From Oscillospiraceae bacterium (GTDB lineage: Bacteria; Bacillota; Clostridia; Oscillospirales; Oscillospiraceae): 53,993 bases of DNA. A program made the position numbers and the translations under genes. Location: assembly GCA_017541995.1 (NCBI GenBank), contig JAFXYD010000047.1, forward strand, positions 1 to 53,993. Reading direction: 5' to 3'. Below, one piece after another: positions 1 through 8,019 of this stretch (position 1 is its first letter; the number at the start of each line of letters is the position of its first letter). The notes below the pieces were generated by a model. The model was not told the origin of the DNA. It did not search any database and was given only the letters and a program-made list of their open reading frames with translations.

Positions 1-951
1 GGAGAAGGCCATGTTCTCCGCCGTGTCGGTGGATCTGTCCTCCAGCAGCATCTGCTCCGCCGGGACCCCCTGCTCCGCCAGCCAGCGGCGCATGCACTCG
101 GCCTCGGAGACGCACTCGTCGGCGCCTTGGCCGCCGGAGAGGACGAAGACCGGGGCCTTCCCGGTGGCGGTCTCCTGGGCCCGGGCAAAGCGCAGCGCCC
201 GCTCCAGGCGGCCCCGGAGCAGGGGGGTGGGGGTGCCGTCCCGGCGGATGGCGCAGCCCAGGACGATGATGAAGTCCCGGTCCCGCTCCGGCTCGTAGCG
301 GGCGGCGATGGCGTCTGCCACCATGGTGCCCAGCATCATGCACTCAAAGTAGAGGTAGACGGCGGCTAGCAGATTGGTCAGCAGATCGTAATACATGACC
401 TCATCCAGGGAGCCGGAGACGGAATAATCCCGCAGGTAGAGCAGCCCCGCGCCCCCCAGCAGGGCCAGGGCCAGCAGGATGCCCAGCACGTTGACGAAGC
501 GGAAGCCCTCGTGGCGGATCAGAGAGAGATTGGAGGCAATCAGGGCGATGGAAAAGGCCAGCAGGAAGGGCAGGGAAAAGAGAATGTAGGTCTTGGCGGA
601 GCTCAGCAGGGCGCTGATGAGATTGGCGGGCACGGCCTCGCTTGGCAGCCCTTGAATCTGGGGGAAGAGCAGCAGATAGGTCAGCGCCAGGGAGAGGGTG
701 AAGAGGGCAAAGCCGAAGTAGATGATGGTGTTGTAGGAATAGGGGTTGTAGCGGATCTGCAAAAAGAAGGCCCGAATCAGCAAGGCCGTCACCGCCGCGG
801 CGCAGAGGGCCAGCAGCAGGCAGCACAGGGGAAGCTGCGCCTCCGTGCCAAAGGCGAAGAGCAGAGCCAATGCCCCTGCCGTCAGCGCAATGGGGATCAG
901 AATGTTGTAGACCTTCGGCTTTTTGAACAGGGTATCGACGCGAAGATTCAA
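1..951 (-). CDS. YdcF/SanA-like (DUF218) membrane protein, 3' end cut by window edge
   Basis: The 317 visible codons start at TTG 951-949, with AGGAGG at 961-966 (9 nt spacing). No ATG in this frame fits better. The first ~200 residues are hydrophobic and form about five membrane spans (first near residues 17-35). A soluble domain follows with the hallmarks of the DUF218/YdcF family: a strand ending IIVLGCAIRRDG, then VLSGGQGADE and the D-R-S-T-D-T-A-E-N motif typical of the active-site region. Relatives (ElyC, SanA, YdcF) act at the envelope in peptidoglycan or lipid-carrier metabolism; the exact substrate here is unknown. It is the last gene of the minus operon that begins at 7427, but a strong hairpin (983-1011) separates it from the gene upstream, so its expression may be partly uncoupled. 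Family assignment is good; function is inferred. Confidence 0.8.
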   Translation of the reverse strand, partial: MNLRVDTLFKKPKVYNILIPIALTAGALALLFAFGTEAQLPLCCLLLALCAAAVTALLIRAFFLQIRYNPYSYNTIIYFGFALFTLSLALTYLLLFPQIQGLPSEAVPANLISALLSSAKTYILFSLPFLLAFSIALIASNLSLIRHEGFRFVNVLGILLALALLGGAGLLYLRDYSVSGSLDEVMYYDLLTNLLAAVYLYFECMMLGTMVADAIAARYEPERDRDFIIVLGCAIRRDGTPTPLLRGRLERALRFARAQETATGKAPVFVLSGGQGADECVSEAECMRRWLAEQGVPAEQMLLEDRSTDTAENMAFS

Positions 952-982
952 AACCGGGTTCCTCCTCTCGGAATTCTCAGAA

Positions 983-1011
983 GCCCGCCCGGCGGGACTC
1001 GCCGGGCGGGC
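983..1011 (-). terminator. GC-rich hairpin, probable intra-operon terminator or attenuator
   Basis: A perfect 12-bp inverted repeat (983-994 with 1000-1011) encloses a 5-nt loop. On the minus strand it lies just past the stop of the DUF3592-like gene and is followed by only a short T run. It may reduce rather than stop transcription into the YdcF-like gene. Confidence 0.6.
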
Positions 1012-1026
1012 GGATTTGCTCCTTGC

Positions 1027-2040
1027 TTACTTGTAGATCATCATATCGGTGCGGCCGATGGCGAAGAGGGTCAGGAAGATCACGTCCAGGTTTTCCTCCC
1101 GGGTGCGGATGCGGAAGAAGCCCGGGGCGGGAATCTTGGACAGGGCCTTGTGGGCCGCCTCGTCCTCCTCGTGGACGTAGTGGCTGCAGCTTTCGGCCAC
1201 GGCGATTTCCGTGCCGCCGCGGGAGATGTTGTAGCTGAAGCGGAGCCCATGCATCCCGGTGCGGATGCTGACGCCGTTGTCGTGGAGCAGCTTCCAGACG
1301 TCCACGCCGTCAAAGTTGAAGGTGGAGTGGTTGTCGAGAACGAAGAGGCCGTTGGAGCTGGTGGTGGCGGTCTTGCCCGCCAGATGGGTGACGCTGCGGC
1401 CCAGAACGTGGTCCACGAACTGATACTCCACCTCAGAGCTCAGGGAGAACTTGGTGCACACGGCCTCGTAGAGGACTTTGCGGTTCTCGTCCTCGATGTG
1501 GCAGCTGCCCTTGACGGTCCCGGCGTCGGTGACGAAGTAGAGCTTCCGCTCCACGGCCCCGGTGCGGGGAGCGCTGAAAACAGGCCGGTCGGGGTTCTCC
1601 TCCCGCAGCTGCTTCACGACGCGCCTGGAGCGCAGCAGGGAGAAGAGGGCGAAGGCCGTCACCAGGCCGCCGACAATCAGCAGATAGAGCTTGACGCCCA
1701 GACTGTCCTCCGTTACCTTGGCGGGGTCCTGGGGATCGTACTTGATCTTCACCTGGGAGCCGACGTCCCAGCCATCCTGCCAGAAGCCCAGCTCCTGGTG
1801 GTAATCCTTGCCCGCCACACTGTAGCGGACGGTGGGGTAGTACTCGTCGGCGAGGTGGCCCTCGGCGTCTACGCCCTCCTCGGTGCGGACGCTCTCGATG
1901 ACGGCGGTGGTTTTCACGTAGTTCCGGCCCTGGAAGAAGCTGAAATAGACGCCCAGACCGATCATCAGCAGCCCGGCCAGCAGGAACATGATCGTAATGC
2001 CCTTGGCCTTCCATTTAATCAGGGGTTTGTAGAGTTCCAT
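1027..2040 (-). CDS. DUF3592-like membrane protein with a C-terminal beta-rich domain
   Basis: This 337-residue protein has two membrane helices, about residues 14-36 and 114-136. Between them is a small extracytoplasmic domain (VKTTAVIESV.. YYPTVRYSV.. G..V.I.YDPQDP) that fits the DUF3592 pattern of two strands followed by a YDP motif. After the second helix come ~200 soluble residues, predicted beta-rich, with a pattern (GTVKGSCHIEDENRKVLYEA) that faintly recalls Tubby/LURP-one-like folds; that resemblance is weak. It lies 26 bp downstream of the PHP gene on the same strand, so it belongs to the same operon. No catalytic motif is visible. A role in envelope sensing is possible but unproven. 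Confidence 0.65.
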   Translation of the reverse strand: MELYKPLIKWKAKGITIMFLLAGLLMIGLGVYFSFFQGRNYVKTTAVIESVRTEEGVDAEGHLADEYYPTVRYSVAGKDYHQELGFWQDGWDVGSQVKIKYDPQDPAKVTEDSLGVKLYLLIVGGLVTAFALFSLLRSRRVVKQLREENPDRPVFSAPRTGAVERKLYFVTDAGTVKGSCHIEDENRKVLYEAVCTKFSLSSEVEYQFVDHVLGRSVTHLAGKTATTSSNGLFVLDNHSTFNFDGVDVWKLLHDNGVSIRTGMHGLRFSYNISRGGTEIAVAESCSHYVHEEDEAAHKALSKIPAPGFFRIRTREENLDVIFLTLFAIGRTDMMIYK

Positions 2041-2066
2041 GCTTTGTTCTCCTTTTTTGCTGTTTT

Positions 2067-2933
2067 TTATTGGTCGGAGAGCACTTCCCGGCGGAAGCGC
2101 TCCCAGCCCCGGGGCCAGGGGCCCTCGGGGGGAAAGCCGGTGTCGCCCAGGCGAACCAGCTTGTTTGTTCCGTGATAGTCGCTGCCGGCGGTGGCGTAGA
2201 GCCCGTGGCGCTCCGTCAGCTCCAGCGCCTGGGCACGGAGCTTTTCCGGGAAGCCGGAGTACCAGGCCTCCAGACCTTGCAGGCCGAAGTCCATGAGCCG
2301 CAGCACCCGCTGCTCCAGCTCCTCCCCCAGAATCAGCTGATCCCCGTCCCCATAGCAGGGATGGGCCAGCACCGGGACGCCCCCCGCCGCCAGAATGCCG
2401 GAGATGGCCTGCTGGGGCAGGACGTAGTCCTCCCGCAGATGCAGGCGGTTGAGATAGCGCTTGATGGCGATTTCCTTGGTCTCGGCGAAGCCGAAGCGCA
2501 CCATCAGATTGCCGATGTGGGGCTTGCCGGGGTTGGGCAGGGCGAAGAGCTCCCGCTCCGCCGCCTCGGGAAAGGCGAAGCCGAATTCGGATTTCAGAAA
2601 GTCCAGCCTGGCCCGGAGCTTCTTCATGCGGAAGCCGTGGCCCAGCTCCACCACCGCCTGGATGGCGGGGGAGGCCGGGTCGTAGCCGTAGCCCAGGATG
2701 TGATACTTGCCCAGCTCATCCCGGCAGCCGAACTCCACCCCGGGGAGGAAGCGGGGATCCTCCGGCCCCCGCAGGGCCAGGATCTCCCGGCTGCCCCGGA
2801 TGGCGTCATGGTCGGTCAGGGAGAAGAGGCCGATTCCGGCGGCCCTCACCCGCTCCAGCAGGGCGGCGGGGGAGTCGGTGCCGTCGGAGACAGTGGAGTG
2901 CATGTGCAGATCCACCGGCCCGCAGGGCCTCAC
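2067..2933 (-). CDS. PHP-domain phosphoesterase (RnaM/YciV-like)
   Basis: The protein has 288 residues, normal for the family. Metal-binding PHP motifs appear in order: HMHSTVSDGT near the N terminus, LTDHD, PGVEF, LAHP around residue 190, and GSDYHG near the C terminus. This set matches the trinuclear-metal PHP enzymes that act on 3',5'-nucleoside bisphosphates or the 5' ends of short RNA oligonucleotides (RnaM/YciV group). It is expected to be cytoplasmic. The ATG overlaps the stop of the preceding STAS-kinase-HATPase gene in an ATGA arrangement (2930-2933), indicating translational coupling. Substrate is inferred from family; a role in signalling-nucleotide turnover in this operon is speculation. 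Confidence 0.85.
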   Translation of the reverse strand: MRPCGPVDLHMHSTVSDGTDSPAALLERVRAAGIGLFSLTDHDAIRGSREILALRGPEDPRFLPGVEFGCRDELGKYHILGYGYDPASPAIQAVVELGHGFRMKKLRARLDFLKSEFGFAFPEAAERELFALPNPGKPHIGNLMVRFGFAETKEIAIKRYLNRLHLREDYVLPQQAISGILAAGGVPVLAHPCYGDGDQLILGEELEQRVLRLMDFGLQGLEAWYSGFPEKLRAQALELTERHGLYATAGSDYHGTNKLVRLGDTGFPPEGPWPRGWERFRREVLSDQ

Positions 2934-4495
2934 AGGCCGCCTCCCTGGCCCAGGTCCTTGCGCATGGTGAGGATGTTCTGGCCGTCGCGGTATTCGTAGC
3001 GGACCTCGTCCATCACCTGCTTGGTGAGGAAGATGCCCAGGCCGCCGATTTTCCGCTCCTGGGCCAGGGCGTTGACGTCCGGATCCTCCTTGGCCAGGGG
3101 ATCGTAGGGCACGCCCCGATCCAGGAAGCTGATGCTGACGCTGACGGGCTCCTCCGTCAGCTCCACCCGCACCGCGGCGGAGCCCTCCTTCGGAGTGTAG
3201 GCGTAGCTGGCGATGTTGACGAAGATCTCCTCCACCGCCAGGTCGATTTGCATCTGGGCCTTCATGGAGCAGCGATCCTCCAGGCGACGGCCCACAAACT
3301 GCTGCACCTCGTCCAGCAGCTCGGTTTTGGCGGGCAGGATCAGCTCCTGGAGGGAGAAGTCCAGCCGGTCCACCCGCTCCAGCAGCTCCAGCAGCTCCCG
3401 GGTCCAGTTCTCAATGTCCCGGAGCCCTGCCTCGGTATCCTGGAGCCCCAGGCGGTAGGCCCGGCGGATCAGCCGGGTGTAGCCCAGAATCCGGGCCTTG
3501 TCCTCCACCTCCCGCAGCTTGTGGGGGCAGTCGGTTTCCAGATAGCGGGCCAGGAAGCGGCGCCAGAAGGCCGCGGAGGTCTCGTAATCGAAGCCCTGGA
3601 AGCGCTTCACGCCCTCGTGATCCAGCTCGTAGAAGCCAACGAAGGAGTTGAAGATGCTGCCCAGCTCAAAGATCCGGTTTCCGGCGGAGAGGGTGTCCAT
3701 GTCGATAATCAGAACCTCGCCGTTCTGGACCTGTAAATTCTTGGTGTGATAGTCCCCGTGGATCAGGTGCAGATCCCGGGGCACGGCCTCCACCATGCGG
3801 CGGAGCTTCTCCCAGGGGGCCGGGGGCAGGTGGGGCCGCATGGCCTCCACCCAGCCCAGGGCGGTTTCCCTGGCGTCGGGGAGCTTGCCCGCGGGGGCCT
3901 CGGTGTCGTGGATCTTTTTCAGCAGATCCGTGAATTCCGCCACGCACCAGTCCAGCCTTTCCGGCTCCCTGGCCAGGATGGCGGAGAAGGAGCGGGCGTT
4001 GAGCAGCTCAAAGACCGTGCCGTAGCGCTCGCCCACCTTCACCACGTCGTAGGAGATGGCGGTGGGCAGGCCCAGCACCAGGGCCAGCTTCGCCATTTCC
4101 CGCTCCCGGCGGATGTCCTCCAGGTCGTTGCCTTCCCGGTATACCTTGATGGCGATCTCGTCGCTGTAGCGGTACACAGAGCCGTTGGCGCCGTGGCCGA
4201 TCTCCTCGCAGCCCTCCACGGAGACCCGGCGGAAGCCCTTCTCCACCTGGAGAATCTCGGTGAAGCCGGTCATTTCCAGCACCTCGTAGACCTCGGGCCG
4301 GACGTTGACGATCCGCAGGCCGGGGTGATCCTTCCGCAGCCGGAGCAGCACCCGCAGTCCCGCGCTGGAGATGTATTGCAGTTGTTCCGCGTCCAGAATC
4401 ACAGGCTCCGTGCTGTTCCCAATTTGGGCCAGCAGCTCCTGCTCCGTCCGGGCGGCGTTGTTGGTATCGATTCGTCCGCTGATGCTGATTTTCAT
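2930..4495 (-). CDS. STAS - APH-type kinase - HATPase three-domain switch protein
   Basis: This 521-residue protein joins three signalling domains. Residues 1-90 are a STAS (anti-sigma antagonist) domain with YISSAGLR at 41-48; S44 aligns with phosphorylated Ser58 of SpoIIAA. Residues ~95-375 are an aminoglycoside/choline-kinase-type fold with a glycine loop (GHGANGSVY, 100-108), IAIK with K117, catalytic loop HGDYHTKN (246-253) and metal site IDMD (264-267). Residues ~385-521 are a GHKL HATPase like RsbW/SpoIIAB, with N-box EEIFVN (422-427), DRG (459-461) and GGLG (484-487). The STAS-kinase part resembles proteins annotated TIGR02172. Having the antagonist and its kinase-like partner on one chain suggests intramolecular partner switching. 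AAAGGA precedes the ATG. All key residues look intact. Confidence 0.85.
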   Translation of the reverse strand: MKISISGRIDTNNAARTEQELLAQIGNSTEPVILDAEQLQYISSAGLRVLLRLRKDHPGLRIVNVRPEVYEVLEMTGFTEILQVEKGFRRVSVEGCEEIGHGANGSVYRYSDEIAIKVYREGNDLEDIRREREMAKLALVLGLPTAISYDVVKVGERYGTVFELLNARSFSAILAREPERLDWCVAEFTDLLKKIHDTEAPAGKLPDARETALGWVEAMRPHLPPAPWEKLRRMVEAVPRDLHLIHGDYHTKNLQVQNGEVLIIDMDTLSAGNRIFELGSIFNSFVGFYELDHEGVKRFQGFDYETSAAFWRRFLARYLETDCPHKLREVEDKARILGYTRLIRRAYRLGLQDTEAGLRDIENWTRELLELLERVDRLDFSLQELILPAKTELLDEVQQFVGRRLEDRCSMKAQMQIDLAVEEIFVNIASYAYTPKEGSAAVRVELTEEPVSVSISFLDRGVPYDPLAKEDPDVNALAQERKIGGLGIFLTKQVMDEVRYEYRDGQNILTMRKDLGQGGGL

Positions 4496-4546
4496 TGGGA
4501 CAAGTCCTTTCTTGCGAAAATAATGGATATGCGGGGGCGGAGGGCC

Positions 4547-5332
4547 TCAGGGGTTCCGCTGTTCGAGATACTCCTCCAGGCATACGCCGCTGGACATGAT
4601 CTCCCGAGCCGCCTCCACGCCCACGTAGCGGAAATGCCAGGGCTCGTAGCTGATGCCGGTGATCTCCTCCTTGTCGGCGGGGTAGCGGAGAATGAAGCCG
4701 TATTCGGCGCAGTGCTGCTTGAGCCACTGCCAGGTGGCGGTATTGTCGGCGTCGAACTCCGCAATGATGTCCAGGGCCAGGCCCAGCTGATGCTCGCTGG
4801 TGCCGGGCACGGCCACCAGCTCCAGGGCCTTCTGCTCGGCCTCGGCGCGGCTCATGCCCTGGGCCTGGTAGCGGGAGATGTAGCTGTCGAGAATCTGCTG
4901 CTGCCGCTGGGCGGTGCGGAAGGATTCGTTGATATAGGGGTAGATCCCCTGGGCCCGGGCGTCGTCAAACATCTGCTGCAGCTCCGGGTAGATCCGAAGA
5001 TCCACGTAGTGGCCGTTGCGCAGGGCCTTGAGCTCCACGTCGAAGTCCTCGGGCAGGGGGTGGTCGGCGTTCACCAGCAGCAGCTTCCAGCTCTCGTCCT
5101 CTGCCGGGGCCTGGGTTTCGGAGCTCTGGGTCCCGGTCTGAGCCGTGCTGCCGGGCTCGGTTTTGGTCTGAGCCGGAGGGGGGGAGATGGGCGCGGCGGA
5201 GCTGCCCGCGCCGCCGCTGTCCGAAGGGGCGGGGGTTTTGGCGCAGCCCGCCAGGCTCAGCAGCAGCAGGGCCAGCAGGGCGGCGGCGCCCCGGCGGAGG
5301 GCGGAACGGCGTGCAATTGGATTGTGTGTCAT
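4547..5332 (-). CDS. VanY/DacB-type D-alanyl-D-alanine carboxypeptidase lipoprotein
   Basis: The protein has 261 residues. It begins with a basic N terminus, a leucine-rich hydrophobic segment and lipobox LAGC (C30), so it should be a lipid-anchored exported protein. A Ser/Pro/Thr/Gly-rich linker covers ~31-80. The peptidase M15 domain follows: zinc motif SEHQLGLALD at 179-188 and EPWHFRYVG from 230. Enzymes of this family remove the terminal D-Ala from peptidoglycan stem peptides. The open frame extends upstream into the MATE gene, but ATG 5332 is the first that gives a signal peptide and it lies 23 bp after the MATE stop. It is the only wall enzyme in this operon and could open the wall locally for the divergently encoded secretion apparatus; that is inference. 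Confidence 0.88.
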   Translation of the reverse strand: MTHNPIARRSALRRGAAALLALLLLSLAGCAKTPAPSDSGGAGSSAAPISPPPAQTKTEPGSTAQTGTQSSETQAPAEDESWKLLLVNADHPLPEDFDVELKALRNGHYVDLRIYPELQQMFDDARAQGIYPYINESFRTAQRQQQILDSYISRYQAQGMSRAEAEQKALELVAVPGTSEHQLGLALDIIAEFDADNTATWQWLKQHCAEYGFILRYPADKEEITGISYEPWHFRYVGVEAAREIMSSGVCLEEYLEQRNP

Positions 5333-5355
5333 GCTTTCTTGTCCTCTTAATGGGA

Positions 5356-7125
5356 TTACAGAGTCAGGGTGAGGTTGTTCAGCCCCACGGAGTTGACGTA
5401 ATTGGCGTGCTTGACCATGCGCATCACCATCCGCAGGCCGATGTGGGCCGTGGGGTCGTCGCTCTCGTGGAGCTCCATATAGCGGGTGGGGTCGAAGTTG
5501 GCGCAGTTGTCCCGGATGCGGATGATGCGTCTCTCCCCGTCCAGCACCAGGCGCACGTCCACGTTGTAGGCGGACTTGCTCCCGGTGAAGCCGTGGCGGA
5601 TGATGTTGTCGGTCATCTCCTCCACGCACAGGCCCACCAGCATGGCGGTGCGGGGCGCCACGCCCCGGTCCCGGCAGAACTCCGTCAGCCGCTGGGAGGC
5701 CGCGGCGGCCTCCTCCAGGGAGCGGACGCTGCACTCGAAGCAGTGCTCCGGGTCGGCGCCGAAGTCCGGCTCCAGCATGCTGTAGGCCTCGGCGGAGAGG
5801 GAGATTCTCCCGTGGTGCCGCCAGACCAGAATGGAGAAGGTGAGCAGAGCGGCGCACTCCCCGCAGAGGAAGCCCAGCCAGACACCCTTGACCCCCAGCA
5901 CCCGGCTGAGCAGGAAGGCGAAGAGCACCGGGTAGGCGAAGTTCTGCAGCACGGAGATCAGCTCCGTCAGACCCAGGCGGTTCACGCCCTGGTAGTAGTT
6001 TTTATAGGTGGAGTTCAGGGAGGAGGGCATGATGGACAGCACGAAAAGCCGCAGTCCGCTGACGGCCAGGGCCTTGGCCGCCGTATCCTGCCCCAGAAAG
6101 AGGGTAATCAGCGGCGTCGCCAGGGCCAGCCCCGCCGCGGTGACCAGAAGATCCAGCCACACGGCGCTGCGGGTCATGGTCCGCACCAGCTCGTGGATGG
6201 AGCTGCGGTCCCGGTCGGCGTAGAAGATGGCGGCCAACATCATGGCCACGGAGCCGGTGCCGGAGCCGAAGCAGTAGCAGATATTGCCCACGGTGGAGAT
6301 GACGGAATAGGCCGCCACCGCCAGCCTGCCCTCCACCTGCAGCAGCAGCCGGTTCAGCAGGAACACCAGCAGCACCATGCTGATCTGGTTCACCACCGTG
6401 GGGATGCCGCAGGCCAGCAGCTCCCGGCAGACCTTGCCGGTGATGAGTCTGCGGCGGAAGTGGAACATCCGGTCCTTTTTCAGGAAGACGCCCAGACCGA
6501 TGAAGAAGGCGACGTAGTAGCTGAGACTGGAGGCCAGTCCCATGCCCAAAGTGCCGCCGTGGAAGACAAAGACGTTCAGCAGATCCAGGGCCACGTCGGA
6601 GAGAGTCATGGCCGCCACCGCCGCCACCAGACGGCTGCGGCTGCCGGTGAGCTGCAGATAGGGCACCATGATCTGGGCGCAGAGGAAGGCCGGGGCGCCG
6701 ACGATGAAGCCCGCGATGTAGTCCCGGGTGAGGTCGTAGACCGGGTTCCCGGGGCCGGGCCTTCCGGCGCCCAGCAGGGTGGTCAGAGGCCCCAGCAGGG
6801 AAAAGACCAGCACCAGGCCCAGGGCGGAGATCAGCCCCGCCAGAAACACGGAGACGGTATAGCAGGCGTCGGTGCCCTCCCGGTCTCCCAGGCCCACGGT
6901 CCTGCCGCACATCACCTGGACCCCCGCGGAAATCAGGCTGCCCATGGCGGCAAAGACCAGCAGCAGGGGGCTGGCCAGCCCATAGGCGCTCATGGCGTCC
7001 ACCCCCAGGAAGCGGCCGATCATAATGCTGTCGATGAGCATGCAGAGGGTCACGGTCATGGAGGAGACGATCTGGGTCAGGAGCATTTGCCGGAATAGCT
7101 TTTTGATCATGGCCTCTGCGCTCAA
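5356..7125 (-). CDS. MATE-family transporter fused to a C-terminal HATPase (RsbW-like) domain
   Basis: This 589-residue protein has two parts. Residues ~1-445 form a MATE (multi-antimicrobial extrusion) transporter with about twelve membrane helices, starting with the typical MIKKLFRQMLLTQIVSSM and including IDSIMIGRFLGVDAMSAYG. Residues 452-589 form a GHKL ATPase of the anti-sigma kinase type: N-box CVEEMTDNIIRHGF (E502/E503, N507), RIRDN.. around D539 (the following glycine of DxG is not conserved), and HIGLRMVMRMV as the glycine box. MATE proteins normally end after the twelfth helix, so the fusion is unusual. The N-box makes ATP binding plausible; kinase activity on the neighbouring STAS protein is inferred. 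The start overlaps the STAS stop by ATGA (7122-7125), indicating coupled synthesis of the likely partners. Confidence 0.85.
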   Translation of the reverse strand: MSAEAMIKKLFRQMLLTQIVSSMTVTLCMLIDSIMIGRFLGVDAMSAYGLASPLLLVFAAMGSLISAGVQVMCGRTVGLGDREGTDACYTVSVFLAGLISALGLVLVFSLLGPLTTLLGAGRPGPGNPVYDLTRDYIAGFIVGAPAFLCAQIMVPYLQLTGSRSRLVAAVAAMTLSDVALDLLNVFVFHGGTLGMGLASSLSYYVAFFIGLGVFLKKDRMFHFRRRLITGKVCRELLACGIPTVVNQISMVLLVFLLNRLLLQVEGRLAVAAYSVISTVGNICYCFGSGTGSVAMMLAAIFYADRDRSSIHELVRTMTRSAVWLDLLVTAAGLALATPLITLFLGQDTAAKALAVSGLRLFVLSIMPSSLNSTYKNYYQGVNRLGLTELISVLQNFAYPVLFAFLLSRVLGVKGVWLGFLCGECAALLTFSILVWRHHGRISLSAEAYSMLEPDFGADPEHCFECSVRSLEEAAAASQRLTEFCRDRGVAPRTAMLVGLCVEEMTDNIIRHGFTGSKSAYNVDVRLVLDGERRIIRIRDNCANFDPTRYMELHESDDPTAHIGLRMVMRMVKHANYVNSVGLNNLTLTL

Positions 7126-7427
7126 GCCTCGATGGTCAGAATGTCGGAGAAGCCGGTGACCTCGAAGATCTCCAGAATGGTTTCGTTGACGTGGCAGACC
7201 CGCATGCTGCCCGCCTTGGCCAGCATCTGCTTCTGGGTGGAGAGCAGAACCCGCAGGCCGGCGGAGGAGATGTAGTCCAGCTTCTCAAAATCCAGAGTCA
7301 GCTCCTCGGTCTCGGGCAGAGCCTGGCTCACGGCCGCCTCCAGCTGTTCCGCCGTGACGGTGTCCAGCCGCCCCTCCAGGGAGAAGACGACGGCCTTGTT
7401 TTCGGTTTTTTTGGTGATATTCAGCAT
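7122..7427 (-). CDS. STAS-domain anti-sigma-factor antagonist-like protein
   Basis: The 101-residue protein is a single STAS domain. DYISSAGLR is at 51-59, and S55 aligns with the phosphorylated Ser58 of SpoIIAA. FEVTGFSDIL lies near the C terminus, as in RsbV/SpoIIAA. The frame is open far upstream, but ATG 7427 has AGGAGG at 7435-7440 and gives the family's normal length. It is the first gene of the minus operon, directly behind the shared promoter element. The overlap with the MATE-HATPase gene and the usual STAS/HATPase pairing suggest that the HATPase domain phosphorylates S55. No sigma factor and no PP2C (SpoIIE-type) phosphatase gene is present in the window. Confidence 0.9.
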   Translation of the reverse strand: MLNITKKTENKAVVFSLEGRLDTVTAEQLEAAVSQALPETEELTLDFEKLDYISSAGLRVLLSTQKQMLAKAGSMRVCHVNETILEIFEVTGFSDILTIEA

Positions 7428-7502
7428 TGCTTGTACCTCCTGGGCGCAGTAGAGGAAGTCCGGCGGGAGCCCGCGCAAACTCCTCCAAATTAAGTTGCGC
7501 CT

Positions 7503-7534
7503 ATTATAACACAGAAATCGTACAAAATCATTAC
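7503..7534 (-). promoter_or_regulatory. Promoter of the STAS/MATE/VanY operon with shared 16-bp -35-region element
   Basis: On the minus strand the -10 is TATAAT (7508-7503). The element GTAATGATTTTGTACG occupies 7534-7519, ending 10 nt before the -10. A 17-nt spacer would place ATGATT, a poor -35, inside the element, so an activator or alternative sigma factor is plausible. The leader from the -10 to the ATG is about 75 nt. Confidence 0.7.
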
Positions 7535-7601
7535 TTTTTTTCGCGGCGCCCCGGTTTTCAAAAAAATATTTTTTGAAAAAATTGAAATTTATCTGCTTTT
7601 T

Positions 7602-7633
7602 GTAATGATTTTGTACGCTTTTTATGTTATACT
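7602..7633 (+). promoter_or_regulatory. Promoter of the secretion operon with the identical 16-bp element
   Basis: The plus strand repeats GTAATGATTTTGTACG exactly at 7602-7617, followed after 10 nt by TATACT (7628-7633). It is a perfect inverted copy of 7519-7534 with the same spacing to the -10. The 7535-7601 segment between the copies is A/T-rich, with no gene. The two divergent operons therefore appear to share one regulator. Confidence 0.7.
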
Positions 7634-7731
7634 GTACCCAGTAAGATGGGTGCCGCAGAATGGTACAGCGGTTTTCCGGCGCCCGTTTGCGGCATATCAT
7701 TATTAAATGTCCAAGATCAGGAGGAAAGAAC

Positions 7732-8007
7732 ATGTTTGATTCTGTCATCAAGCCCGTTGTTGAACTGCTCAACAACCTCATGACCCCGCTGCTGGCGATC
7801 GTAGGCGCGGCCGGCGCTCTGTACTGCGTCATTCTGGGCGTCAAGTACGCCAAGGCCGAGGAGCCTCAGGACCGTGAAAAGGCCAAGGGCGCCCTGAAGA
7901 ACGCCATTATCGGCTATGTGCTGATTTTTGTTCTGCTGGTGGTGCTGAAACTGGTTACCCCCGTGCTGACCGACTGGGTCCAGAAAAACGCTGCCGGTAC
8001 GATCTGA
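7732..8007 (+). CDS. VirB2/TrbC-like small two-helix membrane protein, candidate pilin subunit
   Basis: The protein has 91 residues with two membrane helices, about 18-38 and 58-76, separated by a charged loop (KYAKAEEPQDREKAKG). This is the architecture of VirB2/TrbC-type subunits of type IV secretion systems. There is no obvious cleavable signal peptide. ATG 7732 is chosen because AGGAGG lies at 7719-7724; a longer in-frame extension upstream has no such site and would include the promoter region. It is the first gene of the secretion operon, and strong hairpins follow it, which could raise its level relative to downstream genes as expected for a structural subunit. Sequence similarity alone is too short to be certain. 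Confidence 0.65.
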   Translation: MFDSVIKPVVELLNNLMTPLLAIVGAAGALYCVILGVKYAKAEEPQDREKAKGALKNAIIGYVLIFVLLVVLKLVTPVLTDWVQKNAAGTI

Positions 8008-8019
8008 GCCGGGCCGCAA

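Noticed and set aside
7660..7731. Upstream extension of the pilin-like protein
   Set aside because: It would start within the leader just after the -10 and has no ribosome-binding site, whereas ATG 7732 has AGGAGG at 7719-7724.
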